Assembly (NCBI GenBank): GCA_016183945.1
Contig: JACPDP010000070.1
Coordinates: forward strand, 1 to 31,795
DNA from: Magnetospirillum sp.
GTDB lineage: Bacteria; Pseudomonadota; Alphaproteobacteria; Rhodospirillales; Magnetospirillaceae
Reading direction: 5' to 3'
DNA length: 31,795 nucleotides
The position numbers and the translations under genes are program-made. The notes under the pieces are model-generated. The model was given only the letters and a program-made list of their open reading frames with translations, was not told where the DNA came from and ran no database searches. Within the stretch, counting starts at the first letter, position 1. Every line of letters starts with the position of its first letter. This document shows, one piece after another, positions 10,139-18,282 of this stretch.

Positions 10139-10564
10139 CTACTCCGCCTCGCGCTGGCGGAACATGTTGAGGCCGACCTCGTCGAGGAAGGTCTGTTCCT
10201 TGCGGTCGGCTTCCTCGCGGGCGCGGCGTTCGCGTTCCTTCAGCACCGTCTCGTAGGTCTTGAGTTCGCTGAAGGCCTCGGCGACGGCATCGCGGGCGGC
10301 GACGATCTCGACCCGCACCGCCTCCAGCATGCGGAGCAACTGCTCGCGGCGCCCCAGCCAGGACTTGGCGTAGGCGCCGTAGGCGAAGCCGGCCCCGGTG
10401 GAATCTTCGGCGGCGATGCGCTGCTCCTCGGCCAACTGTTCCTCGGAGCGCTTGATCTCGGCGATGATCTGCTCCTCGCGCTCCTGCAGCGCCAGCAACA
10501 GACGCCGCTTTTCGTCGACGTTGAACTTCGACAGCTTGATCAGGGTCTTGATGGATTTAGACAC
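10139..10564 (-). CDS. fliJ: Flagellar export protein FliJ
   Basis: 141-residue protein, almost wholly alpha-helical coiled coil, rich in E, R, A, Q and K (for example EREEQIIAEIKRSEEQLAEEQR). FliJ is the soluble chaperone-like stalk of the flagellar type III export ATPase; it sits in the FliI ring and links it to FlhA. Identity rests on position directly after fliI (8-nt gap), length and coiled-coil pattern, since FliJ sequences are poorly conserved. The start is GTG at 10564 preceded by GGGTAGG; the frame stays open upstream only as the shadow of fliI. The gene ends convergently against the cytochrome pseudogene. Confidence 0.85.
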   Translation of the reverse strand: MSKSIKTLIKLSKFNVDEKRRLLLALQEREEQIIAEIKRSEEQLAEEQRIAAEDSTGAGFAYGAYAKSWLGRREQLLRMLEAVRVEIVAARDAVAEAFSELKTYETVLKERERRAREEADRKEQTFLDEVGLNMFRQREAE

Positions 10565-10572
10565 GGCGGAAC

Positions 10573-11925
10573 CTACCCGCCCATGCCGTCGCCCTCGAAG
10601 GGCATGCCGAGGATCTCGGCCAGCATGGCGTAGCAATCGCCCAGGCTGGTGGCGTCGGTCTTCAACTGGCCGAGGAAGGCTTCCAGGTGGGGGTTGAAGT
10701 GGATGGCCTCGTCCACGGCAGGGTCGGTGCCGCGGCGGTAGGCGCCCAGCCGGATCAGCTCGGCCATGTCCTCGTAGGTGGCGAGCAGCGAGCGGGCGCG
10801 GCGCACCAGGGCGTTCTCCGGCGCGTTGTTGCAGGCGGGCATGGTTCGCGACACGCTCTTCAGCACGTTGACCGCCGGGTAGCGGCCGCGGTCGGCGATG
10901 GAGCGGTCGAGCACGATGTGGCCGTCGAGGATGCCGCGCACCGCATCGGCGATGGGTTCGTTGTGGTCGTCGGCGTCCACCAGCACGGTGAACAGGCCGG
11001 TGATGGACCCCTGGCCGGCGGTGCCCGGGCCGGCGCGCTCCAGCAGCTTGGGCAACTCGGCGAAGACGGTGGGGGTGTAGCCCTTGCTGGCCGGCGGCTC
11101 GCCCGCCGACAGCGAGATCTCGCGGTTGGCCATGGCGAAGCGGGTGACCGAATCCATCATGCACAGCACGTCCTTGCCCTGGTCGCGGAAGAACTCCGCC
11201 ACAGCCAGGGTCAGGTAGGCCGCCTGGCGGCGCATCAGCGGGCTTTCGTCCGAGGTGGACACCACCACCACGGCGCGCGCCATGCCTTCCGGCCCGAGAT
11301 CGTCCTCGATGAACTCGCGCGCCTCGCGGCCGCGTTCGCCGATCAGCCCGATCACCGAGACGTCGGCCGAGGTGTTGCGGGCCATCATCGACATCAAAGA
11401 CGACTTGCCGACGCCCGAGCCGGCGAAGATGCCCATGCGCTGGCCGCGGCAGCAGGTGAGGAAGGTGTTCACCGCCCGGACGCCGAGGTCGATCTTGCCG
11501 CGCACCCGGTTGCGCGAGTGGGCCGGCGGTGGGCGGGCGCGGATCGGATAGGCGGTCTCGCCGCTGGGCAGGCCGCCCAGGCCATCCACCGCCTCGCCGA
11601 AGGCGTTGATGCAGCGCCCCAGCCAGCCCATGTCGGGATAGATCACCGGCTCGGCGTCCTGCACCTCGGTGCGGCAACCCAGCCCGATGCCGTCGACGGC
11701 GGAGAACGGCATCAGCAGCGCCCGGCCGTTGCGGAAGCCGACCACCTCGCAGGCCACCCGGCGGCCGTCGCGCGCCACCACATGGCAGCGGTCGCCCACC
11801 GAGATGGTCCCTTGCACGCCGCCGGCCTCGATCAGCATGCCCTGCACCGCGGCGACGCGGCCATAGACCTGGAAATTCGACACGCGATCCACGTCGGACA
11901 GCAGGTTGCGCAGCATGAACCGCAA
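10573..11925 (-). CDS. fliI: Flagellum-specific ATPase FliI
   Basis: 450-residue F1-beta-like ATPase that energises unloading of substrates at the flagellar type III export gate. Walker A is GSGVGKSS (residues 169-176), Walker B region is [20 protein letters not shown] with the family signature DSVTRFAMA, and the C-terminal region retains the NV..S.SR motif ([10 protein letters not shown]). Two starts are possible: TTG 11925, which has AAGGGGG at 8 nt spacing, and ATG 11916, for which that site is about 17 nt away. The ribosome site favours TTG 11925. It is divergent from ctrA across 131 bp, an arrangement seen in related genera. Confidence 0.95.
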   Translation of the reverse strand: MRFMLRNLLSDVDRVSNFQVYGRVAAVQGMLIEAGGVQGTISVGDRCHVVARDGRRVACEVVGFRNGRALLMPFSAVDGIGLGCRTEVQDAEPVIYPDMGWLGRCINAFGEAVDGLGGLPSGETAYPIRARPPPAHSRNRVRGKIDLGVRAVNTFLTCCRGQRMGIFAGSGVGKSSLMSMMARNTSADVSVIGLIGERGREAREFIEDDLGPEGMARAVVVVSTSDESPLMRRQAAYLTLAVAEFFRDQGKDVLCMMDSVTRFAMANREISLSAGEPPASKGYTPTVFAELPKLLERAGPGTAGQGSITGLFTVLVDADDHNEPIADAVRGILDGHIVLDRSIADRGRYPAVNVLKSVSRTMPACNNAPENALVRRARSLLATYEDMAELIRLGAYRRGTDPAVDEAIHFNPHLEAFLGQLKTDATSLGDCYAMLAEILGMPFEGDGMGG

Positions 11926-12056
11926 AGAGTTTTCCCCCTTCTGCTCATCCCGAATCGTGCGCCGTCCGACCGGCAGGCGCCTTGAAGTCGCCAGAATACC
12001 CCCTTATGGTTACTACATCATCAATACTGAAACCGAGATAGCCGGGGAAACCTCAT
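11926..12056. promoter_or_regulatory. Divergent fliI-ctrA control region with a GANTC site
   Basis: This 131-bp gap must hold promoters for both fliIJ and ctrA. A GANTC site (GAATC, 11952-11956) is present; GANTC is the target of the cell-cycle methylase CcrM, and in Caulobacter one such site tunes ctrA transcription. At 12005-12012 the minus strand reads GTAACCAT, one base from the CtrA half-site TTAACCAT, which could allow autoregulation. No convincing sigma-70 boxes were identified. The features are seen; the regulatory role is inferred from Caulobacter and closely related systems. Confidence 0.4.
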
Positions 12057-12782
12057 ATGCGAGTGCTGGTAGTCGAGGACGACCCCATGATGGCGCAGGT
12101 CATCGAGACGATGCTGAAGGCCGAGTCCATGGTCGTCGACACGACGGCGCTGGGCGAGGACGGTCTCGAAATCGGCAAGCTCTACGATTACGACATCATC
12201 CTGCTCGACCTCATGCTGCCCGACATGGACGGCTACGAGGTGCTGCGCCGGCTGCGGTCGGCGCGGGTGGAGACCCCGGTGCTGATTCTGTCCGGGCTGT
12301 CCGAGCCGGACAAGAAGATCAAGGGCCTGGGCTCGGGCGCCGACGACTATCTGACCAAACCCTTCGACCGCGGCGAGTTGGTGGCCCGCATCCAGGCCAT
12401 CGTCCGGCGCTCCAAGGGCCATGCCCAGTCCATCATCAACACCGGCCGGCTGTCGGTCAACCTCGACACCCGCAGCGTCACCGTCGACAACGAGGCGCTG
12501 CACCTCACCGCCAAGGAATACGGCATCCTCGAACTGCTCTCGCTGCGCAAGGGCCAGACCCTGACCAAGGAGCAGTTCCTCAACCATCTCTACGGCGGCA
12601 TCGACGAGCCCGAGTTGAAGATCATCGATGTCTTCATCTGCAAGCTGCGCAAGAAGCTGGCCACCGCCACCACCGGCGATTCCTACATCGAAACGGTGTG
12701 GGGCCGCGGTTACGTGCTGCGCGACCCCGACAGCGGCACCGGCGCGCGGGCGGTGGTCGGGCGCGAGGGGGCGAGGGTCTGA
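12057..12782 (+). CDS. ctrA: Cell-cycle response regulator CtrA
   Basis: 241-residue OmpR-family response regulator. Receiver domain residues 1-115 with acidic pocket E7 D8 D9, phosphoacceptor D51 ([15 protein letters not shown]) and conserved lysine in [10 protein letters not shown]. The winged-helix DNA-binding domain begins near 130, with [25 protein letters not shown] and the recognition region [11 protein letters not shown], which is nearly invariant among CtrA proteins. CtrA is the master transcription factor for flagellar, motility and, in some lineages, cell-division genes. ATG 12057 is preceded by GGGGAAA. Divergence from fliI fits regulation of flagellar export. In Rhodospirillales CtrA is usually non-essential and mainly controls motility. 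Confidence 0.95.
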   Translation: MRVLVVEDDPMMAQVIETMLKAESMVVDTTALGEDGLEIGKLYDYDIILLDLMLPDMDGYEVLRRLRSARVETPVLILSGLSEPDKKIKGLGSGADDYLTKPFDRGELVARIQAIVRRSKGHAQSIINTGRLSVNLDTRSVTVDNEALHLTAKEYGILELLSLRKGQTLTKEQFLNHLYGGIDEPELKIIDVFICKLRKKLATATTGDSYIETVWGRGYVLRDPDSGTGARAVVGREGARV

Positions 12783-12813
12783 CCGTCCCGCTGCGACATT
12801 GGCGGCGTCCGAA

Positions 12814-12828
12814 TTAATTAATTTCTAA
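12814..12828 (+). promoter_or_regulatory. CtrA-like box TTAA-N7-CTAA
   Basis: TTAA at 12814-12817, seven bases, then CTAA at 12825-12828: one base from the CtrA consensus TTAA-N7-TTAA. It lies inside the AT-rich palindrome AATTAATTAATT (12812-12823), conspicuous in this GC-rich DNA, and 26 nt upstream of the next start codon. Its place just after ctrA and before the coiled-coil gene suggests CtrA control of that gene. Binding is inferred only. Confidence 0.4.
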
Positions 12829-12829
12829 G

Positions 12830-12860
12830 CGTCCATGGGCGAGACTTGTGCCCATGGACG
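12830..12860. promoter_or_regulatory. Perfect 11-bp inverted repeat over the start codon of the coiled-coil gene
   Basis: CGTCCATGGGC (12830-12840) and its exact reverse complement GCCCATGGACG (12850-12860) are separated by 9 nt. The right arm contains the ATG (12854) and the spacer holds part of the ribosome-site region (GGGCGAGA, 12837-12844). In RNA this would form a strong stem hiding the start codon; as DNA it could be a dimeric operator. Confidence 0.55.
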
Positions 12861-13516
12861 TTCAACGACTGGCAAAGGTGCTGGCGCTGGCCGCTTCGGA
12901 CAATGACTCCGAGGCGCTGCATGCGTTGCGCACCGCCAGGCGCCTGCTGGAGGCGGCGGGCCAGGACTTCGTCGCCCTGGCGGGGCGGCTGGGCGGCACG
13001 ACCGGCGAGCGGGCGGCCGAGGTCGAGGCGCTGGAGAACGAGGTGTTCGACCTGCGCAACGATCTGCGCCACCTGCGGGCCGAGTGCGACCGGCTGCAGG
13101 GCGGGGAGGCGCCCTTCGGTGGGCTGGCGGGAGCCGCGCAGGATGCGGCCCAGATCATCCGGCTCAAGTCCGAGATCAACCGCCTGGCGGACCTGCTCGA
13201 CGAGGAACGCGCCACCGCGGCCGCCAGTCGCGCCAACGAAGCCGACATCGGCCGTCAGCTCATGGAGGCCATGGCCGAAGCCGGCCGCCTGGCCGCCCGC
13301 CTGGAGAATTCCGAAAGCCGCCGCCAGCGCCTCGAAGTGGAGGTCAAGCGCCTCGGCACCCTGAAGGGCGCCCTGCAATCGCAATTGGCTGAAACCCAGA
13401 CGGCGGCCGAAATGCTGGCAGCCGAGTTGCAGGCGGTACAACTGCGGGACGATCTTGCCGGCAAACCAGCCCGCACCCGCCGCGCCAAGGCCGCCGGGCA
13501 GTTCTCGCTGTTATAG
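12854..13516 (+). CDS. Coiled-coil protein of unknown function
   Basis: 220 residues, not assigned to a named family. Residues 1-45 form a compact helical start (RLAKVLALAASDNDSEALHALRTA) resembling repeats seen in many uncharacterised alphaproteobacterial proteins. From about residue 55 to 195 the sequence has long heptad-like stretches rich in L, E, R and A (VEALENEVFDLRNDLRHLRAE; RLKSEINRLADLLDEE), so an elongated coiled coil is expected. The C-terminus is basic (KPARTRRAKAAG). No signal peptide or membrane segment, so cytoplasmic. ATG 12854 is preferred to GTG 12848 because GGGCGAGA lies about 9 nt before it. Adjacent CtrA-like box and palindrome suggest tight control. It might act as a scaffold or in chromosome or polarity functions, but nothing shows this directly. 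Confidence 0.8.
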   Translation: MDVQRLAKVLALAASDNDSEALHALRTARRLLEAAGQDFVALAGRLGGTTGERAAEVEALENEVFDLRNDLRHLRAECDRLQGGEAPFGGLAGAAQDAAQIIRLKSEINRLADLLDEERATAAASRANEADIGRQLMEAMAEAGRLAARLENSESRRQRLEVEVKRLGTLKGALQSQLAETQTAAEMLAAELQAVQLRDDLAGKPARTRRAKAAGQFSLL

Positions 13517-13518
13517 GG

Positions 13519-13592
13519 ACCCTCGCCGGGCGGGCGCGTCCGCGCTTGGCCGCCGCCGCAATGGCGGCCGGAAGGCGGGAGCGCGGGCCGGC
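13519..13592. repeat. Dispersed GC-rich palindromic repeat, copy 2
   Basis: Starts 3 nt after the coiled-coil gene stop: CCCTCGCCGGGCGGGCGCG, then TCCGCGCTTGGCCGCC and CAATGGCGGCCGGAAGGCGGGAGC. It aligns along its full length with the copy at 30139-30206 (shared TTGGCCGC, CAATGGC, GGAGC blocks) and over the core with 8311-8355. Internal dyads GGCCGCC/GGCGGCC predict a hairpin. It occupies the gap between the convergent coiled-coil and 75-residue genes. Confidence 0.6.
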
Positions 13593-13606
13593 CCGGTTCG
13601 CCAACC

Positions 13607-13834
13607 TCATTCCTCGGGCTGGCCCAGCTTCCACGCGCCGTAGGCCTCGTTCATCACCGCCCTCACCGCCGACATCGACGCGGTCGGGTACTGGTCGGCG
13701 ATGGCGTCGATCAGTTCGCTGTTGTGCAGGAAGTTCTGGGCGAAGGCCTCGATGCTGCCGGCAGTTTCGTCGTCGAGGGCTTCGTAGAGTTGCTGGAAAA
13801 GGCGCTTGCGGCTCGCCTCGTCGAATACGGCCAT
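13607..13834 (-). CDS. Small protein of unknown function (75 residues)
   Basis: No family recognised. ATG 13834 has AGGGAG about 9 nt before it, giving a 75-residue acidic soluble protein beginning [20 protein letters not shown] and ending LGQPEE; an in-frame ATG at 13894 would add 20 basic residues. Predicted mostly helical, with the block [18 protein letters not shown] near the C-terminus. It is divergent from the hybrid kinase gene across 168 bp and convergent with the coiled-coil gene. The good ribosome site and protein-like composition support a real gene. Confidence 0.6.
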   Translation of the reverse strand: MAVFDEASRKRLFQQLYEALDDETAGSIEAFAQNFLHNSELIDAIADQYPTASMSAVRAVMNEAYGAWKLGQPEE

Positions 13835-14002
13835 GTCCCGGTCTCCCTGTTGCCGGGCCAATTTACGCGTCATGCGTTTTCGGGGCATCACCAATTCTCT
13901 GCCGCCGCCGTGTCCCGCCTTGCGTGTGGTGGCGATCGGCCCGGCTTAGTGATAGCGTCACCACGATTTTGGGGCAGCACCTCTTGCAAGGATGAGGGAG
14001 CG

Positions 14003-16540
14003 TTGCCGGTCTCTGTCTATAGCCGTCATCTGGTCCGCCTCAGCATCGTACCCATGTGGGCGGCGGTGGCGCTGTTCGCGTTCTACGTCGTCGTCGACCT
14101 CGACCGCCTGCGGGACGAGAGTTCGGCGCAGGCGCGGCAGGTGGCGGTATCCTACGTCCGTCTGGTGGAAGAACACGCCTCGTCCACCTTCGACCACACC
14201 AACCTCGTCCTCAGTCAGGCGGCCGCCTTGGTGAGCGGCGACGACCTGGCCCTCGCCGGCGGCCTGGACGAGTCGCGCCGGCTGATGCTGCAGACCGCCA
14301 TGGCGGCGCTGCAGGCCCAGGGGCGCGGCATTGTCTCCATGTCGCTGACCGACGCCGACGGCATCGTCCTCGCCACCACGGCTGGGGCGCCGCCGGGCGG
14401 CAATCTTGGCGGCCGCGGCTATTTTCGCGCGCTGAAGGCCGCTAATTCGGACGCGCCGGTGGTCTCCGAGGTGGTCAGGGGCGGCATCTCCGGCCAGTGG
14501 GAGGTGCAGGTGGCACGCCGCCTCATGGGCGCCGGTGGCACCTTCGCCGGGATGGTGGTCGCCAATGTCGGCATGTCCGCCTATTTCGTGCCCTTCTATC
14601 AGCGCCTGTCGCTCTTCCCTGGGATGGTGGTCGCCATCCGCGATCTCAACCACCGCCTCACCGTGCGCTATCCTGAGGCCGACGAGCACATCGGCCGGCC
14701 GGTTCCCTCGGACGAGGTGGCCCGGACGCTGGCCCGGGGCGAGGCTGAGGGAACCTACCAGCGGGAATCGCCGGTGGATGGCCTGCAGCGCATGATCGCC
14801 TTCCGCAAGCTGCCCAACTATCCGCTCTACGCCCTGATCGCCTTCGCCGAGCACGACTATCAGCTGGCTTGGCGGATGGGCCGCAGTCGCGCCATCGTCA
14901 CCCTGACCATCACCGTCTTGGGCGGGCTGGCGATGATGTTGGTCCTGCGCCGCGTCAGCCGGCTCCACGCGGCCTTGGCCGCCACCCGGGAGGCGATGCA
15001 CGATGAGGCGCTGCGACGGCTCGAGGCCGAACGCGGGCAGGCCGAGGAGCAGGTGCGCGCCGCCGAGGCCGCCAGCCGCGCCAAGAGCGAATTCCTCGCC
15101 ACCATGAGCCACGAGATCCGCACCCCCATGAACGGGGTGATCGGCATGGCCCGCCTGCTCCAGGACAGCCCGTTGACGCCTGAGCAGGCGGAGCAGTTGG
15201 ATATTCTGTGTGCATCGGGCGACGCCCTGCAGCGGCTGCTCAACGACATCCTCGACATGTCCAAGCTGGAGGCCAATCGCCTGGAATTGGACAGCCGGCC
15301 GTTTTCGCTGCGGCGGACCATCGCCGACGCGGTCGACCTGCTGGGCGGCGTGGCCCAGTCCAAGGGGCTCGACCTGACGTGCACCGTGGCCGGCGAGTTG
15401 CCCGATGGGCTGGTGGGCGACCCGTTGCGCTTGCGCCAGGTGCTGCTCAACCTGGTGGGCAATGCGCTGAAATTCACCGCGAGCGGCGGCGTAACCGTCG
15501 CGGCGACCCTGCTGGACCGCCGGCCGGGCGTGGTGCTGCTGCGCCTGGAAATCAGCGACAGCGGCATCGGCATGGCGCCCGATGCCACCGCGCGGCTGTT
15601 CGTTCCCTTCGCCCAGGGCGACCACAGCATCGCCCACCGCTTCGGCGGCACCGGCCTCGGCCTCGCCATCTGCCGCCGGCTGGTGGAGTTGCAGTCGGGC
15701 GTGATCGGCGTCGACAGCCGCGAGGGTCACGGCAGCACCTTCTGGTTCGAAATCCCGTTTCCGGTGGCGAGCGCTCATCCCGCCCTCGCCGCCGAATCGC
15801 CGGGTCCCGCCGGCGAGCCTCGCCCTGGCCTGGAGATCCTGCTGGCCGAGGACAATCCGGTGAACCAGCGCGTGGTCACCGTTTACTTGCAGCGACGCGG
15901 CCACACGGTGACGCTGGCGCCCGACGGCATCGAGGCGGTGAGGCTGGCGGGACACCGGCGTTTCGACGTGGTGCTGATGGACATGCAGATGCCCGGGCTG
16001 AACGGCATCGAGGCGACTCGGCATATCCGTGACCTGCCGGGCCCGTCTCGCGACGTCCCCATCGTGGCGCTGACCGCCAACGCCTTCCGCTCCGACGCCG
16101 AGGCCTGCCTGGCGGCGGGCATGAACGCCTTCATCTCCAAGCCGGTGGATTTCGACAGGCTGACGGCGGCGCTGGCCGAGGTCTGTCCCGCCGAATCCAG
16201 CCGCGGCGCCGCATCCACTCTCGACGACATCGTCGCCGTGATGGGAGCCGAAGGCATGGCCGAAATGGCCACCCTGTTCCTCGGTGCGGTCGCCGCCTAT
16301 CGTCGCGCCGCCGCCGGGGAGGTGGGTTGCCTGGGCGATGCCGCCCACGACCTGGGCGGCTGCGCCGCCTATGTCGGCCTCGACGGACTGACCCCTCTCT
16401 GCCGCGCCCTGGTCCAGGCTTGCCGACAGGCCGACGCCGACGAAATGTCGCGCCTGATGGCCGAGGTCGCGGCCATGCTCGACGCTGCGGCAGAGCGCGT
16501 GGCGGTATGGACCAAGGCCGGGGACGCGGTCGGAGGCTGA
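14003..16540 (+). CDS. Hybrid sensor histidine kinase with Cache-like sensor, REC and Hpt domains
   Basis: 845-residue membrane kinase. Transmembrane segments near residues 13-33 and 296-316 bracket a periplasmic Cache-like sensor (key block [14 protein letters not shown], then [11 protein letters not shown]), typical of small-ligand sensing. A short coiled linker leads to HisKA with H370 in [13 protein letters not shown], HATPase_c with [16 protein letters not shown] and GGTGLGLAI, a receiver with D660 in [10 protein letters not shown], and a C-terminal Hpt-like domain with H782 in [13 protein letters not shown]. It can therefore run a full His-Asp-His relay and pass phosphate to an unlinked regulator. 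TTG 14003 is chosen because AAGGA lies about 10 nt before it and it keeps the first membrane helix complete; ATG 14054 would cut into the helix. No cognate regulator is adjacent. Confidence 0.9.
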   Translation: MPVSVYSRHLVRLSIVPMWAAVALFAFYVVVDLDRLRDESSAQARQVAVSYVRLVEEHASSTFDHTNLVLSQAAALVSGDDLALAGGLDESRRLMLQTAMAALQAQGRGIVSMSLTDADGIVLATTAGAPPGGNLGGRGYFRALKAANSDAPVVSEVVRGGISGQWEVQVARRLMGAGGTFAGMVVANVGMSAYFVPFYQRLSLFPGMVVAIRDLNHRLTVRYPEADEHIGRPVPSDEVARTLARGEAEGTYQRESPVDGLQRMIAFRKLPNYPLYALIAFAEHDYQLAWRMGRSRAIVTLTITVLGGLAMMLVLRRVSRLHAALAATREAMHDEALRRLEAERGQAEEQVRAAEAASRAKSEFLATMSHEIRTPMNGVIGMARLLQDSPLTPEQAEQLDILCASGDALQRLLNDILDMSKLEANRLELDSRPFSLRRTIADAVDLLGGVAQSKGLDLTCTVAGELPDGLVGDPLRLRQVLLNLVGNALKFTASGGVTVAATLLDRRPGVVLLRLEISDSGIGMAPDATARLFVPFAQGDHSIAHRFGGTGLGLAICRRLVELQSGVIGVDSREGHGSTFWFEIPFPVASAHPALAAESPGPAGEPRPGLEILLAEDNPVNQRVVTVYLQRRGHTVTLAPDGIEAVRLAGHRRFDVVLMDMQMPGLNGIEATRHIRDLPGPSRDVPIVALTANAFRSDAEACLAAGMNAFISKPVDFDRLTAALAEVCPAESSRGAASTLDDIVAVMGAEGMAEMATLFLGAVAAYRRAAAGEVGCLGDAAHDLGGCAAYVGLDGLTPLCRALVQACRQADADEMSRLMAEVAAMLDAAAERVAVWTKAGDAVGG

Positions 16541-16628
16541 CCGTCACCGCCGGTTGTTGTTGCATTGCAGCATGGCCTAAGTCTAGAGTGCGGCCACGCT
16601 TTCGTCGCGATACAGGACTGGGCAGCTC

Positions 16629-16751
16629 ATGCGCATCCCGCCGCAATATCTCCCCCGCGTCGCCGTCTATCTCGCCGGTGAAGGTTTCACCGTCCTGACG
16701 GCGCCGGCATCCCTTATCGCCAAGGCGCTGAAGTCGATCACCACCGGCTGA
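16629..16751 (+). CDS. Possible small protein (40 residues)
   Basis: ATG 16629 to TGA 16751 gives a 40-residue basic, amphipathic peptide (MRIPPQYLPRVAVYLAGEGF, continuing to a C-terminal AKALKSITTG). It fills the gap between the kinase and the phasin-like gene. The upstream AGGA is about 13 nt away, longer than ideal. TTGCAT and TCTAGAGT around 16559-16590 could be weak promoter boxes. No family recognised; amino-acid composition looks protein-like, but chance cannot be excluded. Confidence 0.35.
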   Translation: MRIPPQYLPRVAVYLAGEGFTVLTAPASLIAKALKSITTG

Positions 16752-16825
16752 AGCCGCGCCTTTGTTGTTGTCGACGGCGATTCGTGCGACCCTTTTCCCA
16801 ACCCATCCTTAAGAAGGAGGCGGCC

Positions 16826-17116
16826 GTGTTCCCGCAGTTCGACAACAGGTTCTTTGAGCAGTTTGCCTCCAATCCCGCCACCTTCCTGGCCAAGATCGCC
16901 GAATTCCAGCGCGCCAATTTCGAGGCCGCCCGCAAGATCGCCGAGAACAATGTCAAGGCGTTCCAGGAAATGGCCTCGGTCAGCGATCCGCAGACCTTCA
17001 TGCAGATGCAGCCGGCCATCCTGCAGGCGGTGATCCAGGAGAACGCCGATATCCTCACCGGCCTGTGGCGTTCGTTGGGCGCCGACCTGCCGACGGTGCC
17101 GCCGGGCAAGAAGTAG
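16826..17116 (+). CDS. Phasin-like protein
   Basis: 96-residue amphipathic helical protein without membrane segments. The key stretch is FQRANFEAARKIAENNVKAF then MQMQPAILQAVIQENADIL, which resembles the phasin family (small proteins coating polyhydroxybutyrate granules). The start is GTG 16826 with AAGGAGG 5 nt before it; an upstream ATG at 16784 lacks a ribosome site and would put that site inside the gene. A PHB depolymerase gene lies 4.7 kb downstream, consistent with granule metabolism. Family membership is likely but low sequence complexity limits certainty; a general surfactant-like or chaperone-like role is the alternative. Confidence 0.65.
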   Translation: MFPQFDNRFFEQFASNPATFLAKIAEFQRANFEAARKIAENNVKAFQEMASVSDPQTFMQMQPAILQAVIQENADILTGLWRSLGADLPTVPPGKK

Positions 17117-17180
17117 TCAGTCCGCCAAATCCGGTCTGGGGCCTCGGGCTTGACCGAAGCCAAGGCCGCAGCATCGCGGG

Positions 17181-17219
17181 GCGGCCATCCTTTCCACCCG
17201 TTTCCGGAAAGGATGCCGC
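17181..17219 (+). promoter_or_regulatory. Stem-loop enclosing the ribosome site of the FmdE-like gene
   Basis: GCGGC (17181-17185) pairs with GCCGC (17215-17219), and after one bulged base ATCCTTTCC (17187-17195) pairs with GGAAAGGAT (17206-17214), giving a 14-bp stem and a 10-nt loop. The right arm is the ribosome site GGAAAGGA for ATG 17222. In RNA the site would be hidden when folded. No U-tract follows, so termination is unlikely. Regulation by a ligand, protein or temperature is inference. Confidence 0.5.
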
Positions 17220-17221
17220 CC

Positions 17222-17830
17222 ATGCCGTTCCCTGCCTTCTTCGACGAGGCCCCGCGCCTCCGCGTCAGAGACCCGCTGGCCGCATTCCTGGGCGCGCCGG
17301 TGGATGGCGTCATCGATTACGGCTATGCCGACGCGGTGCGGCTGGCCGGTCACTCCTGCCCCACCGTGGCGGGGGCCTGGCTGATGACGATCAAGGCGAT
17401 GGCGGCGCTGTGGCCGGACACGCTGCCCGAGCGCGGCGCCGTCTCGGTGCTGCTGGACGACCCGCAGGACGAGGGGGTCACCGGCGTCATGGCGGCGGTG
17501 GCCGGGCTGGTCACCGGGGCCGCCGGACCGGGCGGCTTCAAGGGCATCGCCGGCCGTTTCGGCCGCAACGACCTGCTGCGTTTCGCCGCCGATACCGGGG
17601 CGACGCTGGCGTTTCGCCGCACCGACACCGGTGCCGGTGTGGCGGCCCACTACCACTCCGAACGGGTGCCCGCCGACCCCGAGATGCGCACCTGCCTGCA
17701 CAAGGTGCTGGGCGGCTCCAGCGACGCCGCCGAGCTTGCCCGCTTCGGGGCCCTGTGGCAGGACCGCGTGCGGCGCATCCTGGTCGATCACGCCGACGAC
17801 CCCGGGCTGGTGCGTCTCGCCGCCATCTGA
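17222..17830 (+). CDS. FmdE-like domain protein, function unknown
   Basis: 202-residue soluble protein. The N-terminal half contains AGHSCPTVAGAWLMTIKAM, which matches the GH.CP motif of the FmdE family, named after a subunit encoded with molybdenum formylmethanofuran dehydrogenase; histidine and cysteine there may bind metal. The middle GGFKGIAGRFGRNDLL and the later HYHSERVPADPEM (histidine-rich) may complete a site. Family proteins occur in many bacteria lacking methanofuran chemistry, so the archaeal role should not be transferred. ATG 17222 is 8 nt after GGAAAGGA, which a stem-loop can hide. Moderate confidence in the family, none in a specific reaction. Confidence 0.6.
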   Translation: MPFPAFFDEAPRLRVRDPLAAFLGAPVDGVIDYGYADAVRLAGHSCPTVAGAWLMTIKAMAALWPDTLPERGAVSVLLDDPQDEGVTGVMAAVAGLVTGAAGPGGFKGIAGRFGRNDLLRFAADTGATLAFRRTDTGAGVAAHYHSERVPADPEMRTCLHKVLGGSSDAAELARFGALWQDRVRRILVDHADDPGLVRLAAI

Positions 17831-17875
17831 TAAGAACCCGGCCGAGCGTCGTCGTTTGCTAGCCGAGGGGTCGCC

Positions 17876-18262
17876 ATGTCCGTTCTGGTTCCGGTGTCGT
17901 GGGGTGAGGTCATCGACAAGATCACCATCCTGGAAATCAAGGCCGAGCGCCTGACCGACCCGGCCAAGCTGGCCAACGTCACCAAGGAGCTGGCGGAGTT
18001 GGCCGCCGTGCGTGACCGCGAGTTCGCCGGTCATGCCGGTCTGGCCCAGCTTTCGGCCGAATTGAAGGCGGTCAACGAGGCGCTGTGGGTGATCGAGGAC
18101 GACATCCGCGACTGCGAGCGCGCCCGCGATTTCGGCGCCAGATTCGTGGAATTGGCCCGCGCCGTCTACGTCACCAACGACCAACGCTCGCGGGTCAAGC
18201 GCCAGATCAACGACCTGCTGGGCTCCGCTTTGGTGGAAGAGAAGTCCTACGCGCCCTATTGA
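17876..18262 (+). CDS. DUF6165-like conserved hypothetical protein
   Basis: 128-residue helical protein, starting MSVLVPVSWGEVIDKITILE and continuing IKAERLTDPAKLANVTKELAE. This opening, a short strand, then 'S.GE.iDKitILeIK..ri.d..KL.NV', fits a small family of uncharacterised proteins (DUF6165 as recalled) encoded next to glycosyltransferases, as here. No signal peptide. ATG 17876 follows GAGGGG at about 7 nt. It lies 20 nt before three GT9 genes and is likely in their operon; a helper role in glycan assembly is only suggested by context. Confidence 0.7.
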   Translation: MSVLVPVSWGEVIDKITILEIKAERLTDPAKLANVTKELAELAAVRDREFAGHAGLAQLSAELKAVNEALWVIEDDIRDCERARDFGARFVELARAVYVTNDQRSRVKRQINDLLGSALVEEKSYAPY

Positions 18263-18282
18263 GGCGCTGATATAGTGGGAGC

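Noticed and set aside
13958..16348. 796-codon minus-strand frame opposite the hybrid kinase
   Set aside because: Shadow frame with the same antisense composition; kinase motifs are all in the plus strand.
16541..16628. Intrinsic terminator after the hybrid kinase
   Set aside because: No stem followed by a T-tract is visible in this stretch.
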